Below, one piece after another: positions 28,224 to 36,232 of a stretch of DNA of 64,000 bases. Source of the stretch: an uncultured Bartonella sp. (GTDB lineage: Bacteria > Pseudomonadota > Alphaproteobacteria > Rhizobiales > Rhizobiaceae); assembly GCA_945285915.1 (NCBI GenBank), contig CALYQL010000008.1, positions 47,305 to 111,304 of the forward strand. Direction: 5' to 3'. The notes beneath the pieces were generated by a model that worked only from the letters and a program-made list of their open reading frames with translations, was not told where the DNA came from and ran no database searches. The position numbers and the translations under genes were made by a program. Each line of letters starts with the position of its first letter. The first letter of the stretch is position 1.

Positions 28224-28250
28224 TGCCTTAATTTCTCCAGAAATTAGGCA
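28224..28250. other. Bulged hairpin after moaE
   Basis: TGCCTTAATTTCT (28224-28236) pairs with AGAAATTAGGCA (28239-28250) with one bulged T. No T run follows, so it is a poor intrinsic terminator. It may be a Rho-aided end of the pgsA-moaD-moaE transcript or a mRNA stabiliser. Confidence 0.4.
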
Positions 28251-28340
28251 ATAATTATAGCAATCAACTATTTTAACTGTCATGACTGAGGGAATTCCGG
28301 TGCATACAGTTGATTGATAGAGATGATTCAAAATTATTGA

Positions 28341-28354
28341 AGGTATATATACCT
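28341..28354 (+). promoter_or_regulatory. Palindrome overlapping the ribosome site of the YbaY/META gene
   Basis: The perfect palindrome AGGTATATATACCT touches the ATG at 28355. Its left arm contains the only candidate Shine-Dalgarno bases (GAAGG). As RNA, the arms could pair with each other only over a tight loop, so as DNA it would suit a dimeric regulator, and as RNA a weak thermosensor. The E. coli relative of the META domain, HslJ, is a heat-shock protein. Confidence 0.4.
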
Positions 28355-29203
28355 ATGAAATTTCGTAAACTTACTGCTTTTACAATTGGCGCTTCTGCCT
28401 TGTCCTTATTGGCAGTCTTGTCGGTTCCAGCTTTTATCGTCAACACAACTGCGCCTGCATTTAGTGCAAGTGACAAAATAACGATTAAAGGCAGTGTCAA
28501 TTATCTGCAACGTATGGCACTTCCACCACATGCATATCTTGTGGTGCAGCTTGTTGATGTTACTAAAGCGGATGGACCATTTCCGGTTGTTGCAGAAATG
28601 TCAGCGGAAGCATCTGGTGCAGTTCCCATCAATTTTGACTTACCTGTAAGACACAACACCATTAAAACAAATCATAAATATGCATTACAGGCACGTATTT
28701 CCGTTGGTGATGTATTATGGTTCGTCAGTGATAAAAGAACCCCAATTAACGTCGCCCATAAGAATACACGCTATGAAATTATTCTCGGCGCGGTTAGCCA
28801 ATCCGCTGCAACCAAAGAGGTACCGGCAGTTGTCATAGGAAAAGAATGGCATGTTGAAGATATCTTCAATAAGGGCGTAATTGACAATTCACGAATGACG
28901 ATAACCATTGAAGCAAATAACGATAAAAAAGAACCAACTTCGCTACCAAAGCTACGCGTTACCGGAAGTGGTGGATGTAACCGTTATTCAACATCTGTCG
29001 TTATTGACGAGCAACAGAAAACAATAGATTTTGCTCCTCCGGCAATGACTTTTATGGCATGTGCAGAAGCGCTCTCTCAGCAGGAAAATCGTTTTATTGA
29101 AATGCTGGAAAAAACCAAAAGTTACAACTTTGATGATGTGGGGCGTTTAATCCTGAAAGATAGCGAAGGCAATTACATCGCACGTCTAACACCTGATTTA
29201 TAA
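28355..29203 (+). CDS. Exported YbaY-like plus META (HslJ-like) domain protein
   Basis: The 282-residue protein has a signal peptide (about residues 1-38, ending near PAFSAS), then a YbaY/YscW-type beta domain (about 40-140: ITIKGSVNYLQRMALPPHAYLVVQL cut here as two motifs, ITIKGSV and PPHAYLVVQL), then a META domain (about 155-280) with VTGSGGCNRYS and MTFMACAEAL. META proteins such as HslJ are small envelope proteins induced by stress; the fused form is found in several proteobacteria. The start at 28355 was chosen because it gives a clean signal peptide. It stands alone and ends at a strong terminator. Confidence 0.85.
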   Translation: MKFRKLTAFTIGASALSLLAVLSVPAFIVNTTAPAFSASDKITIKGSVNYLQRMALPPHAYLVVQLVDVTKADGPFPVVAEMSAEASGAVPINFDLPVRHNTIKTNHKYALQARISVGDVLWFVSDKRTPINVAHKNTRYEIILGAVSQSAATKEVPAVVIGKEWHVEDIFNKGVIDNSRMTITIEANNDKKEPTSLPKLRVTGSGGCNRYSTSVVIDEQQKTIDFAPPAMTFMACAEALSQQENRFIEMLEKTKSYNFDDVGRLILKDSEGNYIARLTPDL

Positions 29204-29265
29204 TCACTATAAGTGCTGAACGAATTGTCAGATTAAATTACTGATAAAAATAAAAATATCTCATA

Positions 29266-29294
29266 AAAAAGCCCAGCGAATAGCTGGGCTTTTT
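29266..29294. terminator. Bidirectional intrinsic terminator
   Basis: The stem AAAAAGCCCAGC (29266-29277, counted with its A tract) and GCTGGGCTTTTT-like arm (29283-29294) encloses GAATA. It ends the YbaY/META gene (+) and the convergent ndk (-). Confidence 0.9.
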
Positions 29295-29312
29295 GCTTTA
29301 TTAAAAAATCAA

Positions 29313-29735
29313 TTATCCAACGATTTCTGTACCGGAAAACCAGTAAGCAATTTCTTCTTTCGCGGTTTCAGGAGAATCTGAACCGTGAACTGAATTTTCA
29401 CCAATTGACAATGCATGTGTTTTACGGATCGTACCTTCAGCAGCATCGACAGGGTTGGTAGCGCCCATGATCTCACGGTTTTTTGCAATAGCATTTTCAC
29501 CTTCAAGAACCTGAACAATTGTTGGTCCTGAAGACATGAACTCTGTCAATTCACCGAAGAAAGGACGGTCTTTATGAACAGCATAAAAGCCTTGTGCTTC
29601 ACGCAAGCTCATCCATACGCGTTTAGAAGCAACAACACGCAATCCAGCGTCTTCCAACATTTTTGTGATAGCGCCAGTTAAGTTACGACGTGTTGCATCG
29701 GGTTTAATCATAGAAAAAGTACGTTCTACGGCCAT
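29313..29735 (-). CDS. ndk: Nucleoside diphosphate kinase
   Basis: Ndk moves phosphate between nucleoside tri- and diphosphates. The 140-residue protein has [11 protein letters not shown] at the start and the phosphohistidine His117 in NSVHGSDS. Length is normal. It is a single gene, divergent from the ABC-F gene and convergent with the META gene across a shared terminator. Confidence 0.98.
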   Translation of the reverse strand: MAVERTFSMIKPDATRRNLTGAITKMLEDAGLRVVASKRVWMSLREAQGFYAVHKDRPFFGELTEFMSSGPTIVQVLEGENAIAKNREIMGATNPVDAAEGTIRKTHALSIGENSVHGSDSPETAKEEIAYWFSGTEIVG

Positions 29736-29943
29736 TTTTTTACCTTATATCTAAAATTATTGTTGCGCCTCTATAAACGGATAACACCGTTTTGCCAAGT
29801 GGAACTCTATTCACATCAATTCCCATTTTTATGCAATTTCATAACTTTTCATTGCTGTACTTATTAATCTTGCCGCCTTTAAGACACACTGCGAAATACA
29901 TCGGTTAAAAATTGTAATTTTTCTTGCACTTCGTGCAAAAGCC

Positions 29944-31851
29944 ATGCAAAAGCCAATGACTATGCTTATTCTGAATGATATCACTGTCCGCATAGCTGGA
30001 CGACTCCTTATAGACCATTCTAGTGTTACATTGCCTTCAGGTTCAAAAACTGGATTTGTTGGCCATAATGGAACAGGTAAATCAACTTTGTTCCGCGTCA
30101 TTACTGGCGATTTGGCACCTGAAACAGGTGAAGTGATTATTCCTAAAGATACGCGTATCGGCCAAGTTGCCCAAGAGGCTCCAGGCACAGAAGAATCGTT
30201 GCTGGAAATCGTCTTAGCGGCCGATAAAGAACGTGTGCAATTGTTGCAAGAAGCTGAAACAGCTACAGATCCAATGAGAATTGCAGCCATTCACGCGCGA
30301 TTGACCGATATTGGCGCCCATTCAGCAGAAGCACGGGCGGGAAGTATCCTATCAGGACTTGGATTTAATTCAGAGGCGCAAAAGCGCCCTGCCTCGTCTT
30401 TCTCAGGCGGCTGGCGCATGCGTGTTGCTTTGGCTGCTGTACTTTTTGCAGAGCCAGATTTACTTTTGCTTGACGAACCTACCAACTATCTTGATTTGGA
30501 AGGTACGTTATGGCTCATTGAATATGTTCGCCGCTATCCACACACTGTTATTATTATTAGCCATGATAGAGAATTGTTGAACAGCGCAACAAATTCGATC
30601 ATGCATCTTGAAAACAAGAAGTTGACATTTTGGCGCGGCAATTATGACCAATTTGAACGCCAACATGCCGAGACAGTAGAGCTGCAGCAAAAAATGGCGG
30701 CCAAACAAGAAGCGCATCGCAAGCATATGGAAGATTTTGTTGCCCGCTTCAGAGCAAAAGCGTCTAAAGCACGACAGGCACAATCACGCTTGAAAGCGTT
30801 GGAAAAATTAAAACCTATTGCTGTTTGGCAAGATGAACATGTTCAACCATTTTCGTTTCCGCAAGCAGAAAAGATAGCGGCTTCTCCAATCATAGCTCTA
30901 TCAAAGGTGGAAGTGGGGTATGAACCTGGTAAGCCTATTCTAAAAGGGTTGGATCTTAGAATTGATAATGATGATCGTATCGCCCTATTAGGTGCCAATG
31001 GTAACGGTAAATCGACACTTGCCAAATTGCTTTCAGGCCGCTTAAAGCCTGAAAGTGGCACGATGACCTTATCGCCCAACCTGAAAGTCGCTTTTTTTGC
31101 GCAACATCAAATGGATGATCTTTTTCCTGAAGAAAATCCGATTGAACATGTTCGACGTTTGATGCCAAAACAACCGGAGGCAAAAATACGGGCAGCAGTT
31201 GCACGCATGGGTCTTTCTACCGAAAAAATGATGACCAAGGCAAAAGAACTATCTGGTGGTGAAAAAGCCAGGCTTTTGATGGGGCTTGCGACATTTGATG
31301 GCCCCAATTTGCTTATTCTGGACGAACCGACAAACCATCTAGATATAGACAGCCGCGAACAACTTGTTCTGGCACTCAATGATTTTGAAGGTGCTGTTAT
31401 TCTCATTGCGCATGACCGCCATTTGATTGAAGCGACAATGGAACGCCTATGGTTGGTAAAAGACGGTACTGTAAAAAGCTATGATGGCGATATGGATGAC
31501 TATAGAAATGATATTCTAGGTATTTCCAAGCCAAAAGAAGTTAAACAGGCACATAAAGATAATTCATCAACAAAATCGAAAAACGATCAACGTAAAGCAA
31601 GTGCAGAAAAACGCGCCGAACTCGCCCCACTTCGTAAACAAATACAGGAGCAGGAAGCGTTGATGGAGCGTCTACAAAAATTGATTGCGCGTCTTGATGA
31701 CACGCTGGCAGATCCTGATCTTTATACGAAATCTCCTGATAAGGCTGCTGAAAAAGCGAAAGAACGTGCTGATGCTGTCAATAGATTGGATGATGCAGAA
31801 AGTCGTTGGCTAAAATTGAGTGATGAGTACGACACTGCAATTAACAAATAA
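29944..31851 (+). CDS. ABC-F family ATPase (ribosome-associated type)
   Basis: One 635-residue chain carries two ATPase cassettes. The first has GHNGTGKST, SFSGGWRMRVALA and LLLLDEPTNYLD. The second has GANGNGKSTL, LSGGEKARLLMGL and LLILDEPTNHLD. A charged linker lies between them, and a C-terminal coiled coil (about 555-630) follows. There are no membrane segments. ABC-F proteins act on ribosomes; this architecture is closest to the Uup/YheS branch. The start is uncertain among 29944, 29956 and 29962; MLILNDITVRIAGR from 29962 fits the family, and an 11-bp duplication (GCAAAAGCCAT) created the upstream candidates. Confidence 0.94.
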   Translation: MQKPMTMLILNDITVRIAGRLLIDHSSVTLPSGSKTGFVGHNGTGKSTLFRVITGDLAPETGEVIIPKDTRIGQVAQEAPGTEESLLEIVLAADKERVQLLQEAETATDPMRIAAIHARLTDIGAHSAEARAGSILSGLGFNSEAQKRPASSFSGGWRMRVALAAVLFAEPDLLLLDEPTNYLDLEGTLWLIEYVRRYPHTVIIISHDRELLNSATNSIMHLENKKLTFWRGNYDQFERQHAETVELQQKMAAKQEAHRKHMEDFVARFRAKASKARQAQSRLKALEKLKPIAVWQDEHVQPFSFPQAEKIAASPIIALSKVEVGYEPGKPILKGLDLRIDNDDRIALLGANGNGKSTLAKLLSGRLKPESGTMTLSPNLKVAFFAQHQMDDLFPEENPIEHVRRLMPKQPEAKIRAAVARMGLSTEKMMTKAKELSGGEKARLLMGLATFDGPNLLILDEPTNHLDIDSREQLVLALNDFEGAVILIAHDRHLIEATMERLWLVKDGTVKSYDGDMDDYRNDILGISKPKEVKQAHKDNSSTKSKNDQRKASAEKRAELAPLRKQIQEQEALMERLQKLIARLDDTLADPDLYTKSPDKAAEKAKERADAVNRLDDAESRWLKLSDEYDTAINK

Positions 31852-32206
31852 CAAAATACAAAAATAATTAGCTAAAAAGAAATATCGATATTTATTGATT
31901 TTTTCAAAAAATACGCCACATAAAACAATAAAATTCATTATAAATTTATTGCATTGTTTTTAAAAGATTTTTCTATTTATTTGATTTTTTATAAACTTTT
32001 ACAGTAAAAATCATTATTGATTGAGCATCCATTGTTCAAAAATATAATCTTTCCTCAAAAATAGATAATAAAAATGGCTCATGGCTAACATCAATGAGAC
32101 ATTATTTGGTCATAAAGGTGACTCGACATGAATAAGAAATTTTTATAATAGATTAAAACCTATTTTGTAATAACATTTCTTTTAAGTGTGGGGAGGCTTT
32201 ATATTC
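31852..32206. other. Very AT-rich leader of the MFS gene
   Basis: This 355-bp spacer is the most AT-rich stretch of the window and has long A and T runs. It precedes the MFS gene, has no open frame of useful length and shows no clear hairpin. A six-codon frame with a good AAAGG site starts at 32128 (ATG, stop at 32146-32148); it is too short to call. Confidence 0.6.
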
Positions 32207-33496
32207 ATGTCGACCAGTTCGGTAAATCATGAAGGCCAAGCAAAAAATTCTGTTGGGCAAATATTATTGGCCAGCTTGATCGGGACAACGATTGAATTTT
32301 TTGATTTTTACGTATTTGCGACTGCCGCAGCCTTATTGTTTCCGGTGTTGTTTTTTCCTAAAGGCGACCCAACTGTTGCTCTATTGAGTTCATTTGCCAT
32401 TTTTTCTGCAGCCTTTTTTGCACGTCCTTTGGGGTCTATCATTTTCGGCCATTACGGCGATAAGGTAGGACGGAAGGTAACACTTGTTGCAGCGCTATTA
32501 ACAATGGGTGTATCGACAGTACTTATTGGCTTCCTTCCAACTTATGAAACAATTGGCTGGTTAGCACCGTTGCTGCTCACATTATGTCGTTTTGGCCAAG
32601 GTTTAGGCCTCGGCGGTGAATGGGGTGGTGCTGTTTTATTAGCAACCGAAAATGCCCCAAAAGAAAAACGCGGTTGGTATGCAATGTTTCCGCAATTGGG
32701 TGCGCCAATTGGTCTTATTCTATCAGCTGGCACATTCTGGTTGATGTGGAATTTTCTTGATGAAAGCCAACGTTATTCATGGGGATGGCGTATTCCATTT
32801 ATCGCATCGATAGTGCTTATTGTTATTGGCCTTTGGGTTAGATTATCAATTAGCGAAACTCCCGAATTCAAGCAGGCAATCGAGCGTGAAGAACGGGTAA
32901 AAGTGCCAATCATCGATGTTTTCACAAAATATTCTCGCACATTATTTTTAGGCACATTTGCTGGCATGACAACGTTCGTGTTGTTCTATCTGGTCACCGC
33001 TTATTTGCTTTCCTATTCATCACACCATCTCAAATTGTCTTTTGGCGAAGCTCTGGAAGTACAAATGATCGGTGCCGTTGCATTTGGCATTCTTATTCCA
33101 TTTGCTGGAAAAATTTCCGACTATATTGGGCGTCGTAAATTGATGATTTTAGTCACTATCTTCATTGGTTTATTTTCCTTTGTGGTACCATATCTGTTGG
33201 ATAGCGGTGTTTGGGGCGTTTTTGGATTATCAATCCTTGGATTAGGCTTAATGGGATTAACCTATGGCCCAATAGGTGCGGCACTTGCCTCCCCATTTCC
33301 GACAGCTATCCGTTATAGCGGTGCATCAATGACGTTCAACCTAGCTGGTATCGTTGGCGCTTCGTTTGCGCCTTACATCGCTGAAACCCTAGTGCAGAAT
33401 TTCGGCGTTAAATATATCGGTTATTATCTGTTGGCGTCTTCATTCATCTCTTTGCTATGCTTCGTCGGTTTTACGGACAAAGAGATTTCTGGATAA
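32207..33496 (+). CDS. MFS transporter, metabolite:H+ symporter family
   Basis: The 429-residue protein has twelve predicted membrane helices and motifs of the MHS family: GTTIEFFDFYVF in helix 1, FGHYGDKVGRKVTL in the first cytoplasmic loop, and RFGQGLGLGGEWGGA in helix 4. Relatives move dicarboxylates, betaine, proline or shikimate with protons; the substrate cannot be told. ATG at 32207 has GGGGAGG upstream; the frame from 32186 would include the ribosome site. It stands alone with a long AT-rich leader and may be a lineage-specific insertion between the ABC-F gene and pepA block. Confidence 0.92.
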   Translation: MSTSSVNHEGQAKNSVGQILLASLIGTTIEFFDFYVFATAAALLFPVLFFPKGDPTVALLSSFAIFSAAFFARPLGSIIFGHYGDKVGRKVTLVAALLTMGVSTVLIGFLPTYETIGWLAPLLLTLCRFGQGLGLGGEWGGAVLLATENAPKEKRGWYAMFPQLGAPIGLILSAGTFWLMWNFLDESQRYSWGWRIPFIASIVLIVIGLWVRLSISETPEFKQAIEREERVKVPIIDVFTKYSRTLFLGTFAGMTTFVLFYLVTAYLLSYSSHHLKLSFGEALEVQMIGAVAFGILIPFAGKISDYIGRRKLMILVTIFIGLFSFVVPYLLDSGVWGVFGLSILGLGLMGLTYGPIGAALASPFPTAIRYSGASMTFNLAGIVGASFAPYIAETLVQNFGVKYIGYYLLASSFISLLCFVGFTDKEISG

Positions 33497-33512
33497 TCAT
33501 ACAATATTCGGA

Positions 33513-33773
33513 TTAGAGAAATAAATACAATGCTATTAAAGCTGGCGGCAATAATGCCGCCAGTCTTGCTTTGGCTGACAGTGGTTTGGGCATTAAAAAC
33601 CAAATACAACCTGCAAATATTGCACATGTCACGACAAATATGACATCTGCTGCATAAGCAATATTCGTGACCTGCAAAGTATTAGACAAAATATTTGTTG
33701 TTCCTAGCCATGTTGACGTAAGGAACGCTAAGACAACAGCCCATAAAAGAGTGATTATACGATCATAAATCAT
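33513..33773 (-). CDS. Small membrane protein of unknown function
   Basis: An 86-residue protein with two to three membrane helices (about 5-25, 38-60 and 68-86) and no recognisable domain. It starts with ATG, overlapping the end of the 59-residue gene by 11 bp, so pepA, holC and the two small genes form one - strand run. It ends 16 bp from the convergent MFS gene. I do not know a family for it. Confidence 0.6.
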   Translation of the reverse strand: MIYDRIITLLWAVVLAFLTSTWLGTTNILSNTLQVTNIAYAADVIFVVTCAIFAGCIWFLMPKPLSAKARLAALLPPALIALYLFL

Positions 33774-33942
33774 CGTTTCTATTTTTATTCCGCTGAACGG
33801 TACGCCACATCGTAAAAGCCCCCAAAGCTATAATGACGATAAATACCCAGCGTCCGCCGCCTGAGCCATCAGCAATAAACTTCTCAGGGTAAATTAAGCC
33901 GAAAATACCAATAAAGATCAATATAATTGGGGTTATTCGCAT
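33763..33942 (-). CDS. Tiny membrane protein of unknown function
   Basis: The 59-residue product starts at ATG 33942, sharing one base with the holC stop (TGATG), with GGGAG upstream. It has two hydrophobic stretches (about 3-19 and 31-47) joined by the glycine-rich loop DGSGGGRW, and a basic-polar end RTVQRNKNRNDDL. No family is recognised. Tight packing between holC and the 86-residue gene supports it as real. Confidence 0.58.
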   Translation of the reverse strand: MRITPIILIFIGIFGLIYPEKFIADGSGGGRWVFIVIIALGAFTMWRTVQRNKNRNDDL

Positions 33943-34391
33943 CAGGCTTTTTTCTCCCAACGGCGGTCTTCTGTCTGTTGCCAGTAAGTCAATTTATGAT
34001 CCTGTGCTTTGTAAGCTTTCCACTGCTCACGTGTTTGGGATAATAATTCTGCATCATGTCCATCAAACATGACAACCAAACGGTCATATTTATCCGCATC
34101 AAGGCAATTGGCTCCCTCAACTAAAAACCTAACTTGAGCCTGATTGGGGTTTTCAGCACCAGTGGTTAAATAAACTGGTTGCAGATCGGCATATGGCTCT
34201 CTTTCTGTACCATGCCCGATGAATGAATCATCGGAATAGACCCACAAATGCGCGTCCATTGCATCGCGCCGCTCCTCACTCATAAATTGTATAACAACTT
34301 TCCAATCGCGAGCAAGCGAACGCTCAATGAGACCAGGCAAAGCCTCATCAAGCGTTGATTGGGTTAAATGATAAAATAAGATTTCTGCCAA
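33942..34391 (-). CDS. holC: DNA polymerase III chi subunit
   Basis: HolC links the clamp-loader to single-stranded DNA-binding protein at the replication fork. The 149-residue protein begins MAEILFYHLTQ when read from the TTG at 34391, which has GAGG five bases upstream; a longer GTG start at 34412 would include the ribosome site. LWVYSDDSFIGHG and LVVMFDG are typical. It begins one base after pepA, its usual partner across proteobacteria. Confidence 0.9.
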   Translation of the reverse strand: MAEILFYHLTQSTLDEALPGLIERSLARDWKVVIQFMSEERRDAMDAHLWVYSDDSFIGHGTEREPYADLQPVYLTTGAENPNQAQVRFLVEGANCLDADKYDRLVVMFDGHDAELLSQTREQWKAYKAQDHKLTYWQQTEDRRWEKKA

Positions 34392-34392
34392 A

Positions 34393-35880
34393 TTATGCCT
34401 CGTAGTAATCACGGATTAGTCGATCCAGCAATCGCACACCAAAACCAGCACCCCAAGACCGGTTATACTCATTTTCAGGTGAGTTCATTGCCGTTCCTGC
34501 AATATCAAGATGAGCCCAAGAAACATCACCAACAAAACGCTTCAAAAACTGTGCAGCGGTAATTGAACCTGCCAACCGACCACAGCTATTGCGCATATCG
34601 GCCACTTTCGAATCCACAATCTTGTCATAAGTATCATTGAGTGGCATGCGCCAAACTTTTTCTCCAGTTTTTTGTCCTGTTTCAAAAAGCTGTTCAGCCA
34701 ATGTGTCATCATTACTGAACAATCCAGCATGGTCTGACCCCAATGCAACCATAATAGCGCCGGTTAAAGTTGCCAAATTGATCATAATTTTTGGAGCAAA
34801 GTTTTCTTTTGTGTACCAAAGGGCGTCCGCTAACACCAACCTTCCTTCCGCATCGGTATTGATGACCTCAATTGTTTGTCCTGACATGGACGTGACAACA
34901 TCCCCTGGCCTTTGCGCATTTCCATCTGGCATATTTTCAACGATTCCGATGACACCAACAACATTTACCCTAGCTTTTCTTAAGCTCAAAGATTTCATGA
35001 GGCCAACAACAGCGGCAGCACCACCCATATCGCCTTTCATATCTTCCATACCAGCACCCGGTTTCAAAGAGATACCACCCGAATCAAAAACAACACCTTT
35101 ACCCACAAAAGCTAAGGGAGACTCTTTCGATTTTCCGCCTTGCCATTGCATAACAGCCAAATAAGGAGGACGTTTGGAACCACGCGCAACCCCAAGCAAA
35201 GCGCCCATGCCAAGCTTCTTCATCTCTTTTTCTTCGATAATATCGACCTTGACACCAAATTCTGTAAGCTTTTTTACCTGTTCAACAAGCTCGTCTGCTC
35301 CTAAAATATTAGCTGGCTCATTAACGAGATTGCGAGCCAATATTACTGCATCACTTAAGTTATTCGACCGCTCAATCAATGCTTTACCAGCATCGGAATT
35401 TTCTAAAAGAATCGTTATCTTTGGTGATTTTGTTTTCGTTTCAGATTGCGATGGCGCTGTTTTATAGCGATCGAATTTATAGTCACGTAGACGTAACCCA
35501 GCGACAAAATCTACAATATTATCTTCTTGTAACTTTTCGCCTGCAATTGTTAGGCAAATATTGGCTTGCTGTGCCTCGCCTATTGCACCACGCGCTGCGC
35601 CGCCAAGTTTTAACCAATCGTCTTTATCAAGCTTGGAACTATCCCCAATACCTAAAACAATTAAACGGTCAAAACCCTTTTGCCCATCGCAAACCTCATC
35701 GACATAGTCACACTTTTTTCCCTCAAATTTGCGAACAGAAATAATCCGCTCAATCAGTGCTTTCCCGACGATCTTTTCGGCTTCGAATGCGACATGCCCT
35801 TTATGATCCAGTAGAACGACAAACACGCCCTTTTTAGGTGCCGAAATTGCACCGCTTTCAATAGTAATTGTCTTTGACAT
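34393..35880 (-). CDS. pepA: Leucyl aminopeptidase (M17)
   Basis: PepA cuts N-terminal residues from peptides and in some bacteria binds DNA. The C-terminal catalytic domain has FVGKGVVFDSGGISLKP, MKGDMGGAA and the metal-binding signature NTDAEGRL; AHLDIAGTA is near the end. ATG at 35880 (MSKTITIESGAI) was chosen over an upstream frame because AGGAA precedes it; this gives 495 residues, normal for the family. It heads the pepA-holC run and is divergent from lptF, as in many proteobacteria. Confidence 0.96.
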   Translation of the reverse strand: MSKTITIESGAISAPKKGVFVVLLDHKGHVAFEAEKIVGKALIERIISVRKFEGKKCDYVDEVCDGQKGFDRLIVLGIGDSSKLDKDDWLKLGGAARGAIGEAQQANICLTIAGEKLQEDNIVDFVAGLRLRDYKFDRYKTAPSQSETKTKSPKITILLENSDAGKALIERSNNLSDAVILARNLVNEPANILGADELVEQVKKLTEFGVKVDIIEEKEMKKLGMGALLGVARGSKRPPYLAVMQWQGGKSKESPLAFVGKGVVFDSGGISLKPGAGMEDMKGDMGGAAAVVGLMKSLSLRKARVNVVGVIGIVENMPDGNAQRPGDVVTSMSGQTIEVINTDAEGRLVLADALWYTKENFAPKIMINLATLTGAIMVALGSDHAGLFSNDDTLAEQLFETGQKTGEKVWRMPLNDTYDKIVDSKVADMRNSCGRLAGSITAAQFLKRFVGDVSWAHLDIAGTAMNSPENEYNRSWGAGFGVRLLDRLIRDYYEA

Positions 35881-36232
35881 AATAAAATATTCCTGCCTTC
35901 TAATAACAAATTCTAGCGATGCGCCGTGTTTTTTTTTCGAAAAAGCAATCATGCACAAAACGCTTTGGTATAATGAGCACTGTTTTTAAGTTCTTCAAGT
36001 TTAACCGTGCTTTTTTTATCACTTTTATAAATTGATGTGCCCTCCGACTTGAAACATGACACCGATCTGTGGCAAAAGGCACTCGTTAGTACTTTGTTAA
36101 CTAATTTCATTCGTCTCTTGTTAGTTTTGACATGATAGCTCAACAGAGACCGTTTGAGATGGGTATTTTGTATAGTATACAATACTGTATTTGAATTGAT
36201 TTGAAACTTGTATGAGGATGTGAACTCTATCT
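35881..36232. other. Intergenic promoter region between pepA and lptF
   Basis: A 352-bp spacer between divergent genes. It has two short overlapping frames on the - strand (up to 77 codons) with no ribosome site or family resemblance, which I do not accept as genes. The right end carries the TTGTATA palindrome listed separately. Confidence 0.6.
36168..36182 (+). promoter_or_regulatory. Palindrome upstream of lptF
   Basis: TTGTATAGTATACAA is a perfect 7-bp inverted repeat around one G, ending 50 bp before the lptF start. It could be an operator or overlap a -10 element (TATAGT or TACAAT) of the promoter for the lptF-lptG-lptD-surA-pdxA-rsmA transcript. Confidence 0.4.

Noticed and set aside
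29829..30290. 153-codon frame opposite the ABC-F start
   Set aside because: Antisense to well-conserved ABC-F motifs and without a ribosome site.
32128..32148. Six-codon frame with a good ribosome site before the MFS gene
   Set aside because: Too short to support; an upstream leader peptide is possible but no attenuator hairpin follows.
35949..36182. 60-77 codon frames on the - strand between pepA and lptF
   Set aside because: The two overlap each other in different frames, lack ribosome sites, and cover the region that must hold the divergent promoters.
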